DNA of 17,156 nt. Source: an uncultured Bacilli bacterium. Lineage in GTDB: Bacteria; Bacillota_I; Bacilli_A; RF39; UBA660. The notes under the pieces are model-generated. The model did no database searches. It was not told the DNA's origin and was given only the letters and a program-made list of their open reading frames with translations. Where the stretch lies: positions 1 to 17,156 of the forward strand of contig CANQMC010000012.1 of assembly GCA_947624855.1 (NCBI GenBank), read 5' to 3'. The stretch's first letter is position 1, and the number at the start of each line of letters is the position of its first letter. Both the position numbers and the translations under genes were made by a program. Positions 1-7,959 of this stretch are shown here, one piece after another.

Positions 1-16
1 ATATTAATAATGACAC

Positions 17-64
17 ATGTAACATTTTCACTAATTATTCATTTTTATTTATGTAACATTTTCA
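17..64. repeat. 14-bp direct repeat at left edge
   Basis: The 14-mer ATGTAACATTTTCA occurs at 17-30 and again at 51-64, with starts 34 bp apart (about three helical turns), in the AT-rich gap downstream of rseP. It could be a pair of operator half-sites for a gene beyond the left edge, or chance in AT-rich DNA. No gene was recognised in positions 1-79. Confidence 0.45.
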
Positions 65-79
65 AAAATTTTTCACATC

Positions 80-1132
80 TTAAAAGCGAATTATATCAAA
101 AACCGTAATATAAATCATTAATAATATCAATAAGAAGAAGAAAATAGTATGACACCAATTTTCAAAATTGGCATTAACAGGACTGCCTTTTATTTTTTCA
201 ATTATTAAGAATAAGATTCTTCCTCCATCAAAGGCTGGTATTGGTAAAATATTAATTAGACCAACATTGATACTTAAGAAAGCAATTAAATAAACTACTT
301 GGCTTAGACCGACACTAATACTATCCCCGACCACATGATATATTCCAACTGGACCTGATAAACTATTTAAAGCTATTTTACCTGTAAAGAGATTAGCTAC
401 GGTCATTCCCATTGTACTTATTAAACTATAAAATTTAGTAAATGCATATTTTACACTAGCTAAAAATCCTGTTTCTTTTTCTTGAGCTATTTTAAAGCCA
501 AATACTTGTTGTTCAGATCCATCTTCATTTTTAACTTTTTTAGGAGTTATTTTAATTGTTTTTTCTGTATTATCGGAAGTTCTTACTTTAAATGTATAGT
601 ATTCTTTATCATTTTTTAAATATAATCTTATTTGAGCTTGATCCCAAGTAGATACATTTTTACCATTTATAGCAAGAATAACGTCCCCTTCTTTTAAACC
701 ACTAGAATAAGCTGGATAATCAGACATTACTTCACCAATTTTAGGTTCTAAACTTTGAGCACCCCAAATTAAACCCATAAAAAATAAAATTACAATGGCA
801 AGGATAAAATTATTAATAACTCCGGCAGCTAGTATTAAAAGTCTTTGATACCATTTTTTATTACACATAAATTTTTCTTTAGGTATTTTTTTAGTATCAT
901 CATCTTCATATACTTCGCCTGCCATAGATACAAAGCCCCCGATAGGAAACATTCTTAAATTGTAATCTATTCCATCTTTACCTTTGTGAGTTCTAATTAT
1001 AGGACCCATACCAATTGAAAATTCATAAATATGAACCCCTGATTTTTTAGCTGTTATAAAATGTCCAAATTCATGGACAAGAATAATTAATCCTAAAATA
1101 AATATTAATAATATAAGTGTTATAAACCACAT
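80..1132 (-). CDS. rseP: RseP-type site-2 intramembrane zinc protease
   Basis: An M50 membrane metalloprotease that cleaves transmembrane segments after a first cut by another protease, typically to release membrane-held regulators or clear signal peptides. In the 352-aa reading from 1138, the zinc motif HEFGH is at residues 22-26 in the first membrane helix. A PDZ domain follows at about 133-205, and the second active-site motif, NILPIPAFDGGR, is at 296-307 with Asp304 as metal ligand; PAFDGG replaces the more usual PALDGG. Several hydrophobic segments bracket the PDZ domain. Two in-frame ATGs exist, at 1138 and 1132. AGGAGGA (1139-1145) abuts the first but sits 7 nt from the second, so I prefer 1132 (350 aa, starting MWFITL). 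The ribosome binding site overlaps the TAG stop of cdsA, indicating translational coupling. Confidence 0.95.
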   Translation of the reverse strand: MWFITLILLIFILGLIILVHEFGHFITAKKSGVHIYEFSIGMGPIIRTHKGKDGIDYNLRMFPIGGFVSMAGEVYEDDDTKKIPKEKFMCNKKWYQRLLILAAGVINNFILAIVILFFMGLIWGAQSLEPKIGEVMSDYPAYSSGLKEGDVILAINGKNVSTWDQAQIRLYLKNDKEYYTFKVRTSDNTEKTIKITPKKVKNEDGSEQQVFGFKIAQEKETGFLASVKYAFTKFYSLISTMGMTVANLFTGKIALNSLSGPVGIYHVVGDSISVGLSQVVYLIAFLSINVGLINILPIPAFDGGRILFLIIEKIKGSPVNANFENWCHTIFFFLLILLMIYITVFDIIRF

Positions 1133-1143
1133 AGTCATTCCTC

Positions 1144-1938
1144 CTAAAATATATTAAACATGATTAAATAACCAAGCATTATAGCAATTGTGCTATCTAA
1201 TCGATCTAAAATGCCACCATGGCCAGGGATTAAATTGCTAAAATCTTTAATATTATTCTCTCTTTTTATTTTACTAAACATTAAATCACCAATTTGACCA
1301 ATAATTGATAATAAGAACGTCGCTATGATAACTTTAACTGTAATTGTATCTACAAAAATATGATAAAATATAGATGCTCCTAATGTTCCTATTACAGTTC
1401 CAATTAAACTTCCTTCAACAGTTTTATTGGGACTTACATGAGGAATTAATTTATTTTTACCAAAAGCTTTACCTCCAAAATAAGCAAAAGTATCAGTTAA
1501 AATAAATATTAAAATTAAGAAAATAAATTTTGGTAAACTAAACATTCTAACAAATATCATAGTATTAAAAGCAGTACCTAAAATTAAAATGGCCCCTATT
1601 AAATATATGGCATCGGTTGCCGTAAATTCTTCTTTTTTATATGTTAAAGTTAAAGCAAGTAAAGCTAAAATTGTAATCGCTATACCTCGGTAAGTTATAC
1701 CATACATGATGGAATAACTTGAATCATAATCTGCTAAAACAATTAATAGTAAACAAATCATACTAACTAATTTTATTAATGGTGGAATTCTACCATGACT
1801 CTTTTTTAGGTCAAGTATTTCTTTTAAAGCAAGTAAACTTATTACCCCTACTCCAATTCTAAATAAACTTTTTCCATACCAAACAATAGGTATAACAATT
1901 ATAAGCATTATAATTGCACTAACAATTCTTTTTTTCAT
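1144..1938 (-). CDS. cdsA: Phosphatidate cytidylyltransferase
   Basis: Converts phosphatidic acid and CTP to CDP-diacylglycerol, the precursor of phosphatidylglycerol and cardiolipin, in the cytoplasmic membrane. The 264-aa product has multiple hydrophobic helices and the complete family signature near the C-terminus, S222 to D248, containing SKIKR, KDF, PGHGG and DRLD. An upstream conserved stretch, TDTFAYFGGKAFGKNK, lies at about 148-163. Length is typical. The start is supported by AGAGGT 8 nt upstream. It is the first gene of an operon with rseP; many Firmicutes place dxr between these two genes and uppS before cdsA, and neither is present here. A strong promoter lies just upstream at 1959-1987. 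Confidence 0.96.
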   Translation of the reverse strand: MKKRIVSAIIMLIIVIPIVWYGKSLFRIGVGVISLLALKEILDLKKSHGRIPPLIKLVSMICLLLIVLADYDSSYSIMYGITYRGIAITILALLALTLTYKKEEFTATDAIYLIGAILILGTAFNTMIFVRMFSLPKFIFLILIFILTDTFAYFGGKAFGKNKLIPHVSPNKTVEGSLIGTVIGTLGASIFYHIFVDTITVKVIIATFLLSIIGQIGDLMFSKIKRENNIKDFSNLIPGHGGILDRLDSTIAIMLGYLIMFNIF

Positions 1939-1958
1939 ATTTTTTACCTCTAATAAAA

Positions 1959-1987
1959 AGTATACTATTAGAAGATAAAATAGTCAA
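1959..1987 (-). promoter_or_regulatory. SigA-type promoter of cdsA-rseP
   Basis: On the minus strand, TTGACT (1982-1987), a 17-nt spacer and TATACT (1959-1964). Predicted transcription start is near 1952, leaving a leader of about 14 nt with the AGAGGT ribosome binding site. I see no convincing terminator for the upstream queuosine gene in the rest of the 1939-2119 gap. Confidence 0.85.
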
Positions 1988-2119
1988 TATAATTAATTTT
2001 AGAATTTTAAAAAATATTTATTATCAATTTTGTTTTACTATTCACTAAGACTTTTGTATGAACAACATGATAAATCTATTCTATTAAAATAAAGAAACGA
2101 GCTTAAGTAAATTTTCGTA

Positions 2120-3046
2120 TTAATAAAATATAGTAATTGTATGATGAGCTATACTTTTTCGATCTTTATTCTTTTTTCCTATCAACCAAATCAAATTATC
2201 TAGTTCAACTGAATTAGTAACTATATTTTTTTCTTTTAATTTCTCTTTTATTTTTTCAATAACATATAACATATTAGCCCTTATTTCGATTTCCATCTCA
2301 CTATCATGCAATATTTCTTTTTCATTATCAATTAAATCTTTTAATTCGTCTGAATATTCAAGAATCCCATAATCTCGGAATGTACGAGGAATTCCATAAT
2401 CAGCACATCCACTTAAATTATTAACATTTTTTAAATTTGAATGAATTGTTTTAGATAGATAAAATAAATCATTAGTTAATAGTGTAGCTCTCTTGTTGAA
2501 ATGAATAACCTTTCCTTTATAAATGCTTTTATCATTAAAGCTTGAAAAATGATTAGTTATATATTCCAATAATAATATGTCTGAATTTATATTAAATAAT
2601 TCATCATAAAAATTTTTATTATTGTAAATACATGATATTGTTTCTTTAAAATTATTATATCTTTCTTCAAATAATGAAATTTTTCCTTCGACAGATTTAA
2701 AAATATCATATAAATCTTGCTTTTTTAAATTATATAAGTATTCAATATTTAAAAATTTAGGTTTTTTTTCTACTTCTTTTATAATAGAGAAAAATAAAGC
2801 ATTAGATCCACTCATTAAATCTCCATGATAATCTATTTTCCACTTTGGTTTTTGCCAAAAACAAAAATTCATAGATTCTATAATAAAAGCTAATAATATC
2901 CATTCTCTTTCACTTAAATTTAAATTTATTTCTTTTGACCAGTGCTCATAATTTGGAGATTCTAGCTCATTAACAAACTCTGTAATTTTATTATAGTTAA
3001 TTTTTACATACTTACTATTTTCTACTACATATTTAAATTCTTCCAT
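2120..3046 (-). CDS. qng1: Queuosine 5'-phosphate N-glycosylase/hydrolase (DUF2419, Qng1 family)
   Basis: Members of this family release queuine base from queuosine 5'-monophosphate so that tRNA-guanine transglycosylase can insert it at the wobble position of GUN-anticodon tRNAs. The 308-aa product matches the family over its length. It has SMNFCFW at 58-64, FNKRATLLTNDLF at 183-195, GCADYGIPRTFRDYGILEYS at 213-232, EIEIRAN at 252-258, NSVELDNLIWLIGK at 278-291, and the terminal HHTITIFY. This assignment rests on recalled motif patterns, not a search. There is no signal peptide or membrane segment, so it is cytoplasmic. The ribosome binding site AGAGGT overlaps the last codons and stop of the preceding 57-aa ORF, so the two are probably co-translated. 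The presence of this gene suggests salvage of queuine rather than full de novo synthesis. Confidence 0.85.
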   Translation of the reverse strand: MEEFKYVVENSKYVKINYNKITEFVNELESPNYEHWSKEINLNLSEREWILLAFIIESMNFCFWQKPKWKIDYHGDLMSGSNALFFSIIKEVEKKPKFLNIEYLYNLKKQDLYDIFKSVEGKISLFEERYNNFKETISCIYNNKNFYDELFNINSDILLLEYITNHFSSFNDKSIYKGKVIHFNKRATLLTNDLFYLSKTIHSNLKNVNNLSGCADYGIPRTFRDYGILEYSDELKDLIDNEKEILHDSEMEIEIRANMLYVIEKIKEKLKEKNIVTNSVELDNLIWLIGKKNKDRKSIAHHTITIFY

Positions 3047-3048
3047 AA

Positions 3049-3222
3049 TTACCTCTTTCTAATTTTAATTTTTGAATCAATAATATTACTTATATTATCT
3101 ACTGTAAAATCAATATGATTATCATTACTAATCATATATATTATATCATTTTTTTTAGATAATTGCTCAAAAATTTGATTTAACATTATTCTATATATTT
3201 TTTTTATTTTTATTAATGCCAT
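3049..3222 (-). CDS. 57-aa protein of unknown function, coupled to qng1
   Basis: I do not recognise this protein. It is small, basic at both ends (MALIKIKKIY... and KIKIRKR) and has no clear membrane segment. The start at 3222 is chosen because GGAGGT (3231-3236) lies 8 nt upstream. The same frame is open to an ATG at 3273 (74 aa, adding a Cys/His-containing segment), but that ATG has no comparable ribosome binding site. The stop is 2 nt from the qng1 start, and the end of this ORF carries qng1's ribosome binding site. It may be a short partner, a leader peptide, or the remnant of a larger gene; the sequence does not decide. Confidence 0.55.
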   Translation of the reverse strand: MALIKIKKIYRIMLNQIFEQLSKKNDIIYMISNDNHIDFTVDNISNIIDSKIKIRKR

Positions 3223-3286
3223 AAGAAAACACCTCCATTCAGAAGTGTGTTCTTCACATTTTACTTGAATCATTTTTTATATGCCT

Positions 3287-3314
3287 ACTTTAAAATGTGT
3301 AGTTAACTTTAAAA
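3287..3314. repeat. 9-bp direct repeat upstream of the qng1 operon
   Basis: ACTTTAAAA occurs at 3287-3295 and 3306-3314, starts 19 bp apart, close to two helical turns, in the 70-nt gap between the large surface-protein gene and the 57-aa ORF. On the transcribed strand the segment between the two copies reads GTTAACTACACA. It could be an operator or part of an RNA leader. No strong SigA promoter is evident in this gap; TTAACT with a weak CATATA is the best I see. Confidence 0.3.
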
Positions 3315-3343
3315 CAAGGTTTTTATTATCTAATAATTCTAAG

Positions 3344-6300
3344 TTATTTTTTAAGTTTAACTATAGTTATAGTAATACCCGCTATAAGACATAATGAAGT
3401 AATAGTTATAATAGGTATATATTTAGTTTCTTTTTTATTAGTATTTTCTTTAGTTTTATTTATATTTTCATTATTAGATGAGTTTGCTAATTTATTTTCT
3501 TCAATAATTTTATCATTAGTAATAGCTGAAGTATTATCTTCTTTATTTAAATCATTTTCATTTGAATTATAATATTCAGCTTTAGTATTAGAACTATTAC
3601 TATTATTACTAATTTTATCAGTATTATTATTTATATTATTAGAGCTTTCTAATTTATTTATAATATTATCAGGACTATTACTTCTATTCATTTTATTATT
3701 ATCTTCATTTACAATCCAATTAACAGAAGCTGTAGTTTTTGTAATATTGCCAGCGATATCTTGATATTCAAAAGTAAATTCACCATTTTCAAAGAAAACA
3801 TAATTGTTATTACCATCATTATTTAAAATAATTATATCTTCATCACTAATAAGAGTAGCTGTTACCGTTTTAGATTTGGTACTATATTCTATTTTAGCTT
3901 GAGGTGGTTCTTTATCTATCCAAGTAACTCTTGCAGTTGTACTACCTTTTTCTTTAGTTGTTTTATCTATATATTCAAAAGTAAATTCATCATTATGAGT
4001 AAAGGTATGTGTGTAATTACCATCAATTATTTCAATACCTTCCATATTAGTAATTTCGATATTTTCAATATTTTTAATATTAGTAAAATTTGTTAAAGTA
4101 GCAACTACATCTTTATTGGTGGGTTTTTCAATACTATATTTAATCTCGGCTGTTGGATATGTTATTTTAGTTAAATCTTCATATAGATTAATCATAGAAG
4201 CTGTTAAATGATCATTTTCGCCTTCTCCTACTATTTTAACATAATTAGCTAAAACTGGTTCAAAAGTAATTTTTTTAGATTGTTTATTAGGATTAAATTT
4301 TTCAGTTTTAACTTCTGTCCATTTTTCACCATCTAAACTTATATAAATAGTTAGAGAACTTGCTATACCATTAGTTCCACCATCTTGACGAGAATAATAT
4401 TCAATAGAACTTAAATAAGTAATATGATCTAAACTTAAAGTTATATATTTAGGTGTACCTTCGGGTTGATGATTCCATACTGTATGCCAAAAAGTATTAA
4501 TATTTCCATCAATAGCATTTTGGGCAGCATTATTTTGACCAGGTTCATCAGAAGAATAATCTTTTAAAGTTATTCTTGATAATGGAATATAATAATCTGT
4601 TTCAGTATCTTTGTTTTCTTTAAAATTTAAAGTAACATATTCACTTGGTAAATAATTATCATGATAGCCCATTCTAATTTCAATAGTTTTATTACCACTT
4701 AAATCAGGTTCACTATCTTTATATGAAGTCCATTTTTCTGTTTCACTAAAACGCCAATCCATATCTTCAGTAGCTCCAATTATACGGTTTTCATAATCAT
4801 TATTATAAAGTAATGGTGGCATAGTGGCTTTTTCTATAGCAATATCATAATATACATCTAAAGCTCCTACAAGGCGAATTATTATATCTGTTTCTTCAGA
4901 TATTTTTTCTAACTCTTCATTAGTTAACTTATGAGTTTTAGTTTGGATGTTACTACTCCAATTACCTCCTCCATCGAGACTATATTGCCATGTTATATTA
5001 GTATCTTCAAAACGGTCAGATAAAATTATTTTTTGAGCATTTTCACCACTAAACGAAAAGGTAGCAACGGTAAAGTCATTATTATTTAATAAATATTGTG
5101 CTACTTGTCTTACAGCTCCAGCTTGATAAACTGTATCAGGAGATTTTACTACTTCATTTAAAGTATCTTTAACTAAATCTTGTATAGCGGCCTTAGCATT
5201 ATTAGAAGTCATGTTAGGTTCTATTAAACGAATTAAATCATACATAGGAAGTGGAAAATATTTTAAATTTTCAGCAATTCTTTTGGCTAAATTATATAAT
5301 TCACTTTCATTAGCATTACGTTCTAAATAAGAATTAACTAATAAATACCAAGCATCAAAATTAATATTTTGAATTTTTAAGGCACTTTCTATAATTGTTT
5401 TTAAAATTACCCTATTATCTTTATAAATATCCGCTATAGATAATATTTCTTCTGCTTTTTCGTAATTATCATAATCATTTAAGGCAGCTTGAGCTAATAA
5501 AATATAAGTGGCAGGATATTTACCAGCATAAGAGCCACTGCCCCAGCCATTAGGCATCCGAATTGAAAGTTTTTCTGTTTTACCAGATTCATCCCATCCA
5601 TAAACATCATTACCTAATTCCCAAGATTTTACACCTTCAGCATTCATTGTCATATAAAAGTAAGCGGCATGACCTGGTTGAGATACAACAGTTGATGGAA
5701 CACCATAAGATCCCCATATATTAGAACCTGTTTTAGAAAGAGCACCACATACCCCACCTTCTTCAAAAACTATCCATAATTTAGGATATCCTTTTTTATA
5801 TGTAATATTATAATCATTAAAGTTATAACTTAATAATTTATTATTATGACGTTTAGCATTCCAATAAGTTATTTGCTCTGGATCATAATATTTTTCAAGA
5901 TTATAATTATATTCAGTTGTATAATTTACATAAGAATAAGGATCTGTAGAATTATTAATCGTGGCATAGTTATTAATCCATTCAATTTCTTCGTCATCAA
6001 TAATATTATTCATAACAAAACGCATTTCTTCAACTGATAAACTTTCAAATATTTTTCTTTCAAAATGTTTAGTTTCATCATTATATAATTTTTTAAAAAT
6101 ATTATATCTTTTAAGGGCATCGGAACCATTTGGATCGTTTGGATCATCAGGTGCTCCACTTACCCATAGACCAACATTAGCAGAATGAGTTAAAGATAAA
6201 CTTATCATCATTCGACGATATAAATCATTATCTAAATCTTTTTTAAATTCTGGATTAGTATAAAATTTTCTTAAAATTTTTAAAGATTGAGCATAATTAC

Positions 6301-7222
6301 CATCTGGGGTTCCGCCCATAACATATTCTTTTAATATTTTTTCGTCATTCATTAACCAAGTTAAAGTTTCTACATATTCTTCATCATAATTCATTAAAGC
6401 TTGCAAAATTTCATATGTAACATTATTTACAAATTTCCTTTGTAAAATAGTTAAACGATATTGATCTAAATTAGTAAAATTACCAATTTTAATATCATTT
6501 TCATATTTTTTTATTTCTTTATCATAGGTATCTACAGTTTTTACTAAATCAAAAACTTGAGAATCTTCGACATAGTCTTCTTTAATTAATTTAGCATTAG
6601 CATATACTGTATCGTCATCCCAATGAGACCACCAAGTATTACCATTTTCATAAGCTTCTAATTTTAGAAATTTATGACCTTTAATAGGTATTTTAATAAA
6701 CGAAGCATTACTCCATGCATAAAAAGTATTAGAAGTAGCATTATTACCATCAGCATCTTTAGCTACTTGCCAATTTTTGCTATCTTCAGAAGTATAAATT
6801 GTAAATTTAGCACCATTGTTGGCATAAGTATCTGTTTCACCTGCATCAACCCCAATATAAGAAGTAAAATAATCAAAATTTTGATAATTAGTTAAATCAT
6901 AAACTAAAGTAGAACTAGCCCATGCTGAAATACCTTTAATAAAAGGAGTTTTAATATTATCTATATTTAATGTTATTAAACCACTTCGATTATTTTTATC
7001 TAAATGAATTTCATAACCATCTTTAGCTTTAGATAAATTTTTATCATATTGAATATCAGATAAATAAACATAACTAGCATCTAAATTATTTAATGCCGTT
7101 AGATTTTTAATATTAGTTTTATATGTTTTAAAGGTTTCCTCTTTACTAGAAATATAAAAACCTATTCCAAATAAGATTAAAACTATACTAAATATTGTTA
7201 ATGTTATTTTTAATTTTTTCAT
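3344..7222 (-). CDS. Large membrane-anchored surface protein: NPCBM, Cys/His transglutaminase-like core, F5/8C, Ig-like repeats
   Basis: A 1292-aa extracellular protein. Residues 1-25 form a signal anchor. About 45-215 is an NPCBM-like carbohydrate-binding domain (YVYLSDI, YIGVDAGE, FTIYTSEDSKNW, WADA-like WDDDTVYANAKL). Around 480-540 a segment reads GGVCGALSKTG (Cys492) and QPGHAAYFYM (His518), a transglutaminase/papain-like Cys-His pattern, with N538/D539 as possible third residue. About 880-1016 is an F5/8-type C (discoidin) domain (AIDGNINTFWHT to NYVKIVGEG). Two Ig-like repeats span 1024-1170, an Asn/Ser-rich low-complexity linker 1171-1264, and a C-terminal transmembrane helix 1268-1288 is followed by KLKK. 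There is no LPXTG motif, so anchoring is by membrane segments. The start has AAAGGGGAA 8 nt upstream, shared with the other surface gene at 13342-14580. Likely role: binding and modifying host or dietary glycoconjugates or proteins (inference). Confidence 0.85.
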   Translation of the reverse strand: MKKLKITLTIFSIVLILFGIGFYISSKEETFKTYKTNIKNLTALNNLDASYVYLSDIQYDKNLSKAKDGYEIHLDKNNRSGLITLNIDNIKTPFIKGISAWASSTLVYDLTNYQNFDYFTSYIGVDAGETDTYANNGAKFTIYTSEDSKNWQVAKDADGNNATSNTFYAWSNASFIKIPIKGHKFLKLEAYENGNTWWSHWDDDTVYANAKLIKEDYVEDSQVFDLVKTVDTYDKEIKKYENDIKIGNFTNLDQYRLTILQRKFVNNVTYEILQALMNYDEEYVETLTWLMNDEKILKEYVMGGTPDGNYAQSLKILRKFYTNPEFKKDLDNDLYRRMMISLSLTHSANVGLWVSGAPDDPNDPNGSDALKRYNIFKKLYNDETKHFERKIFESLSVEEMRFVMNNIIDDEEIEWINNYATINNSTDPYSYVNYTTEYNYNLEKYYDPEQITYWNAKRHNNKLLSYNFNDYNITYKKGYPKLWIVFEEGGVCGALSKTGSNIWGSYGVPSTVVSQPGHAAYFYMTMNAEGVKSWELGNDVYGWDESGKTEKLSIRMPNGWGSGSYAGKYPATYILLAQAALNDYDNYEKAEEILSIADIYKDNRVILKTIIESALKIQNINFDAWYLLVNSYLERNANESELYNLAKRIAENLKYFPLPMYDLIRLIEPNMTSNNAKAAIQDLVKDTLNEVVKSPDTVYQAGAVRQVAQYLLNNNDFTVATFSFSGENAQKIILSDRFEDTNITWQYSLDGGGNWSSNIQTKTHKLTNEELEKISEETDIIIRLVGALDVYYDIAIEKATMPPLLYNNDYENRIIGATEDMDWRFSETEKWTSYKDSEPDLSGNKTIEIRMGYHDNYLPSEYVTLNFKENKDTETDYYIPLSRITLKDYSSDEPGQNNAAQNAIDGNINTFWHTVWNHQPEGTPKYITLSLDHITYLSSIEYYSRQDGGTNGIASSLTIYISLDGEKWTEVKTEKFNPNKQSKKITFEPVLANYVKIVGEGENDHLTASMINLYEDLTKITYPTAEIKYSIEKPTNKDVVATLTNFTNIKNIENIEITNMEGIEIIDGNYTHTFTHNDEFTFEYIDKTTKEKGSTTARVTWIDKEPPQAKIEYSTKSKTVTATLISDEDIIILNNDGNNNYVFFENGEFTFEYQDIAGNITKTTASVNWIVNEDNNKMNRSNSPDNIINKLESSNNINNNTDKISNNSNSSNTKAEYYNSNENDLNKEDNTSAITNDKIIEENKLANSSNNENINKTKENTNKKETKYIPIITITSLCLIAGITITIVKLKK

Positions 7223-7284
7223 AATAATTCCCCTTTCATACTATAAAAGTTTATCCATATTTTTAGCATAATTCTCTTAATTTA

Positions 7285-7313
7285 ATTTTATAATATTTAG
7301 GAAAATATCACAA
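7285..7313 (-). promoter_or_regulatory. Possible promoter of the 1292-aa surface gene
   Basis: TTGTGA (7308-7313), a 17-nt spacer and TAAAAT (7285-7290) on the minus strand. The -35 match is only 4 of 6, and the implied leader is about 55 nt. It lies just after the khpA terminator, where a new promoter would be expected. Confidence 0.4.
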
Positions 7314-7348
7314 TAAAAAAATTATTTGTTTACATAAGATTAGACATT

Positions 7349-7372
7349 AAAAAAAAGAGCTTTTGCTCCTTT
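7349..7372 (-). terminator. Intrinsic terminator of rpsP-khpA
   Basis: On the minus strand AAAGGAGC-AAAA-GCTCTTTT forms an 8-bp stem (one G.T pair) with a 4-nt loop, followed by a run of T. It begins at the khpA stop codon. Confidence 0.9.
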
Positions 7373-7616
7373 AAAATGCATCAATATTTATTTTGACATT
7401 TTTAATATTGTTTTTATAAGCATAGGCTCTTATAAGAGTTCGTAAGGCTTTAGCATTTTTGCCACCTCGTCCAATAACAGCCCCAAAATCATTTGAAGAA
7501 ACTAATACTTCAATAATAGTAGTATCTTCGTCACCTTCAAAACTATTTACTTTTACCATATCAGGCTCTTTAACAATATTAGTAATTAAATAAGTTGTAA
7601 ATTCAATTAAATTCAT
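7371..7616 (-). CDS. khpA: KH-domain RNA-binding protein KhpA
   Basis: A small single-KH-domain RNA-binding protein that in Firmicutes pairs with KhpB (EloR/Jag) and affects cell division, elongation and small-RNA or mRNA metabolism. The 81-aa product has the GxxG loop as GRGG inside IGRGGKNAKALRTLI at about 48-62, in the usual position. It begins 1 nt after the rpsP stop, with its ribosome binding site (AGGTAAG) inside the last rpsP codons. The rpsP-khpA pairing is the conserved arrangement; rimM and trmD, often next, are absent. It ends at a strong terminator. Confidence 0.95.
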   Translation of the reverse strand: MNLIEFTTYLITNIVKEPDMVKVNSFEGDEDTTIIEVLVSSNDFGAVIGRGGKNAKALRTLIRAYAYKNNIKNVKINIDAF

Positions 7617-7617
7617 A

Positions 7618-7890
7618 CTACTTACCTGCTTTTTCTTTAGTATATTTTGCTATTATTCCTTGTTTAGAAAGAATTGAGCGAACAGTATCAGTAGGAATAG
7701 CTCCATTTTTAAGCCATTTTATTGCTAATTCTTCATTTACACTTATTTCAGCTGGGTTTTTAATTGGATTATAAGTACCAACTGTTTCTATAAAACGGCC
7801 ATCACGACCACTTCTAGAATCGGCTGCCACAATACGATAAAATGGTTTTTGTTTTGACCCCATTCTTTTAAGTCTTAGTTTAACTGCCAT
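7618..7890 (-). CDS. rpsP: 30S ribosomal protein S16
   Basis: A structural component of the small ribosomal subunit. The 90-aa product shows the canonical N-terminus MAVKLRLKRMGSKQKPFYRIV, then ADSRSGRDGRFIETVGTYNP and the KWLKNGAIPTDTVRSIL segment. Length is normal. AAAGGAGG gives a strong translation start, and a perfect consensus promoter lies 25 nt further upstream, consistent with high expression. Confidence 0.98.
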   Translation of the reverse strand: MAVKLRLKRMGSKQKPFYRIVAADSRSGRDGRFIETVGTYNPIKNPAEISVNEELAIKWLKNGAIPTDTVRSILSKQGIIAKYTKEKAGK

Positions 7891-7914
7891 GGTTGTTCCT
7901 CCTTTGTTGCTAAT

Positions 7915-7943
7915 ATTATATCAGTAATAATTATATGTGTCAA
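7915..7943 (-). promoter_or_regulatory. Perfect consensus SigA promoter of rpsP-khpA
   Basis: TTGACA (7938-7943), 17-nt spacer, TATAAT (7915-7920) on the minus strand, with TG one base before the -10 (TGATATAAT). It starts only 16 nt after the cotE stop codon, and no terminator separates them, so some read-through from cotE is possible. Confidence 0.93.
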
Positions 7944-7959
7944 CCTTTTTTGGTATACT

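Noticed and set aside
3223..3273. Extension of the 57-aa ORF to the ATG at 3273
   Set aside because: No good ribosome binding site precedes 3273, while GGAGGT is correctly placed for 3222. The extension stays possible but is not preferred.
3344..3430. Sortase anchor at the C-terminus of the 1292-aa protein
   Set aside because: The end is hydrophobic followed by lysines, but there is no LPXTG-like motif before it, so it is read as a plain transmembrane anchor.
3899..4096. Plus-strand ORFs opposite the surface gene, cotE and recD2 (3899-4096, 5846-6037, 6674-6895, 8125-8316, 9403-9612)
   Set aside because: All are antisense to well-supported genes, have low-complexity composition and lack ribosome binding sites.
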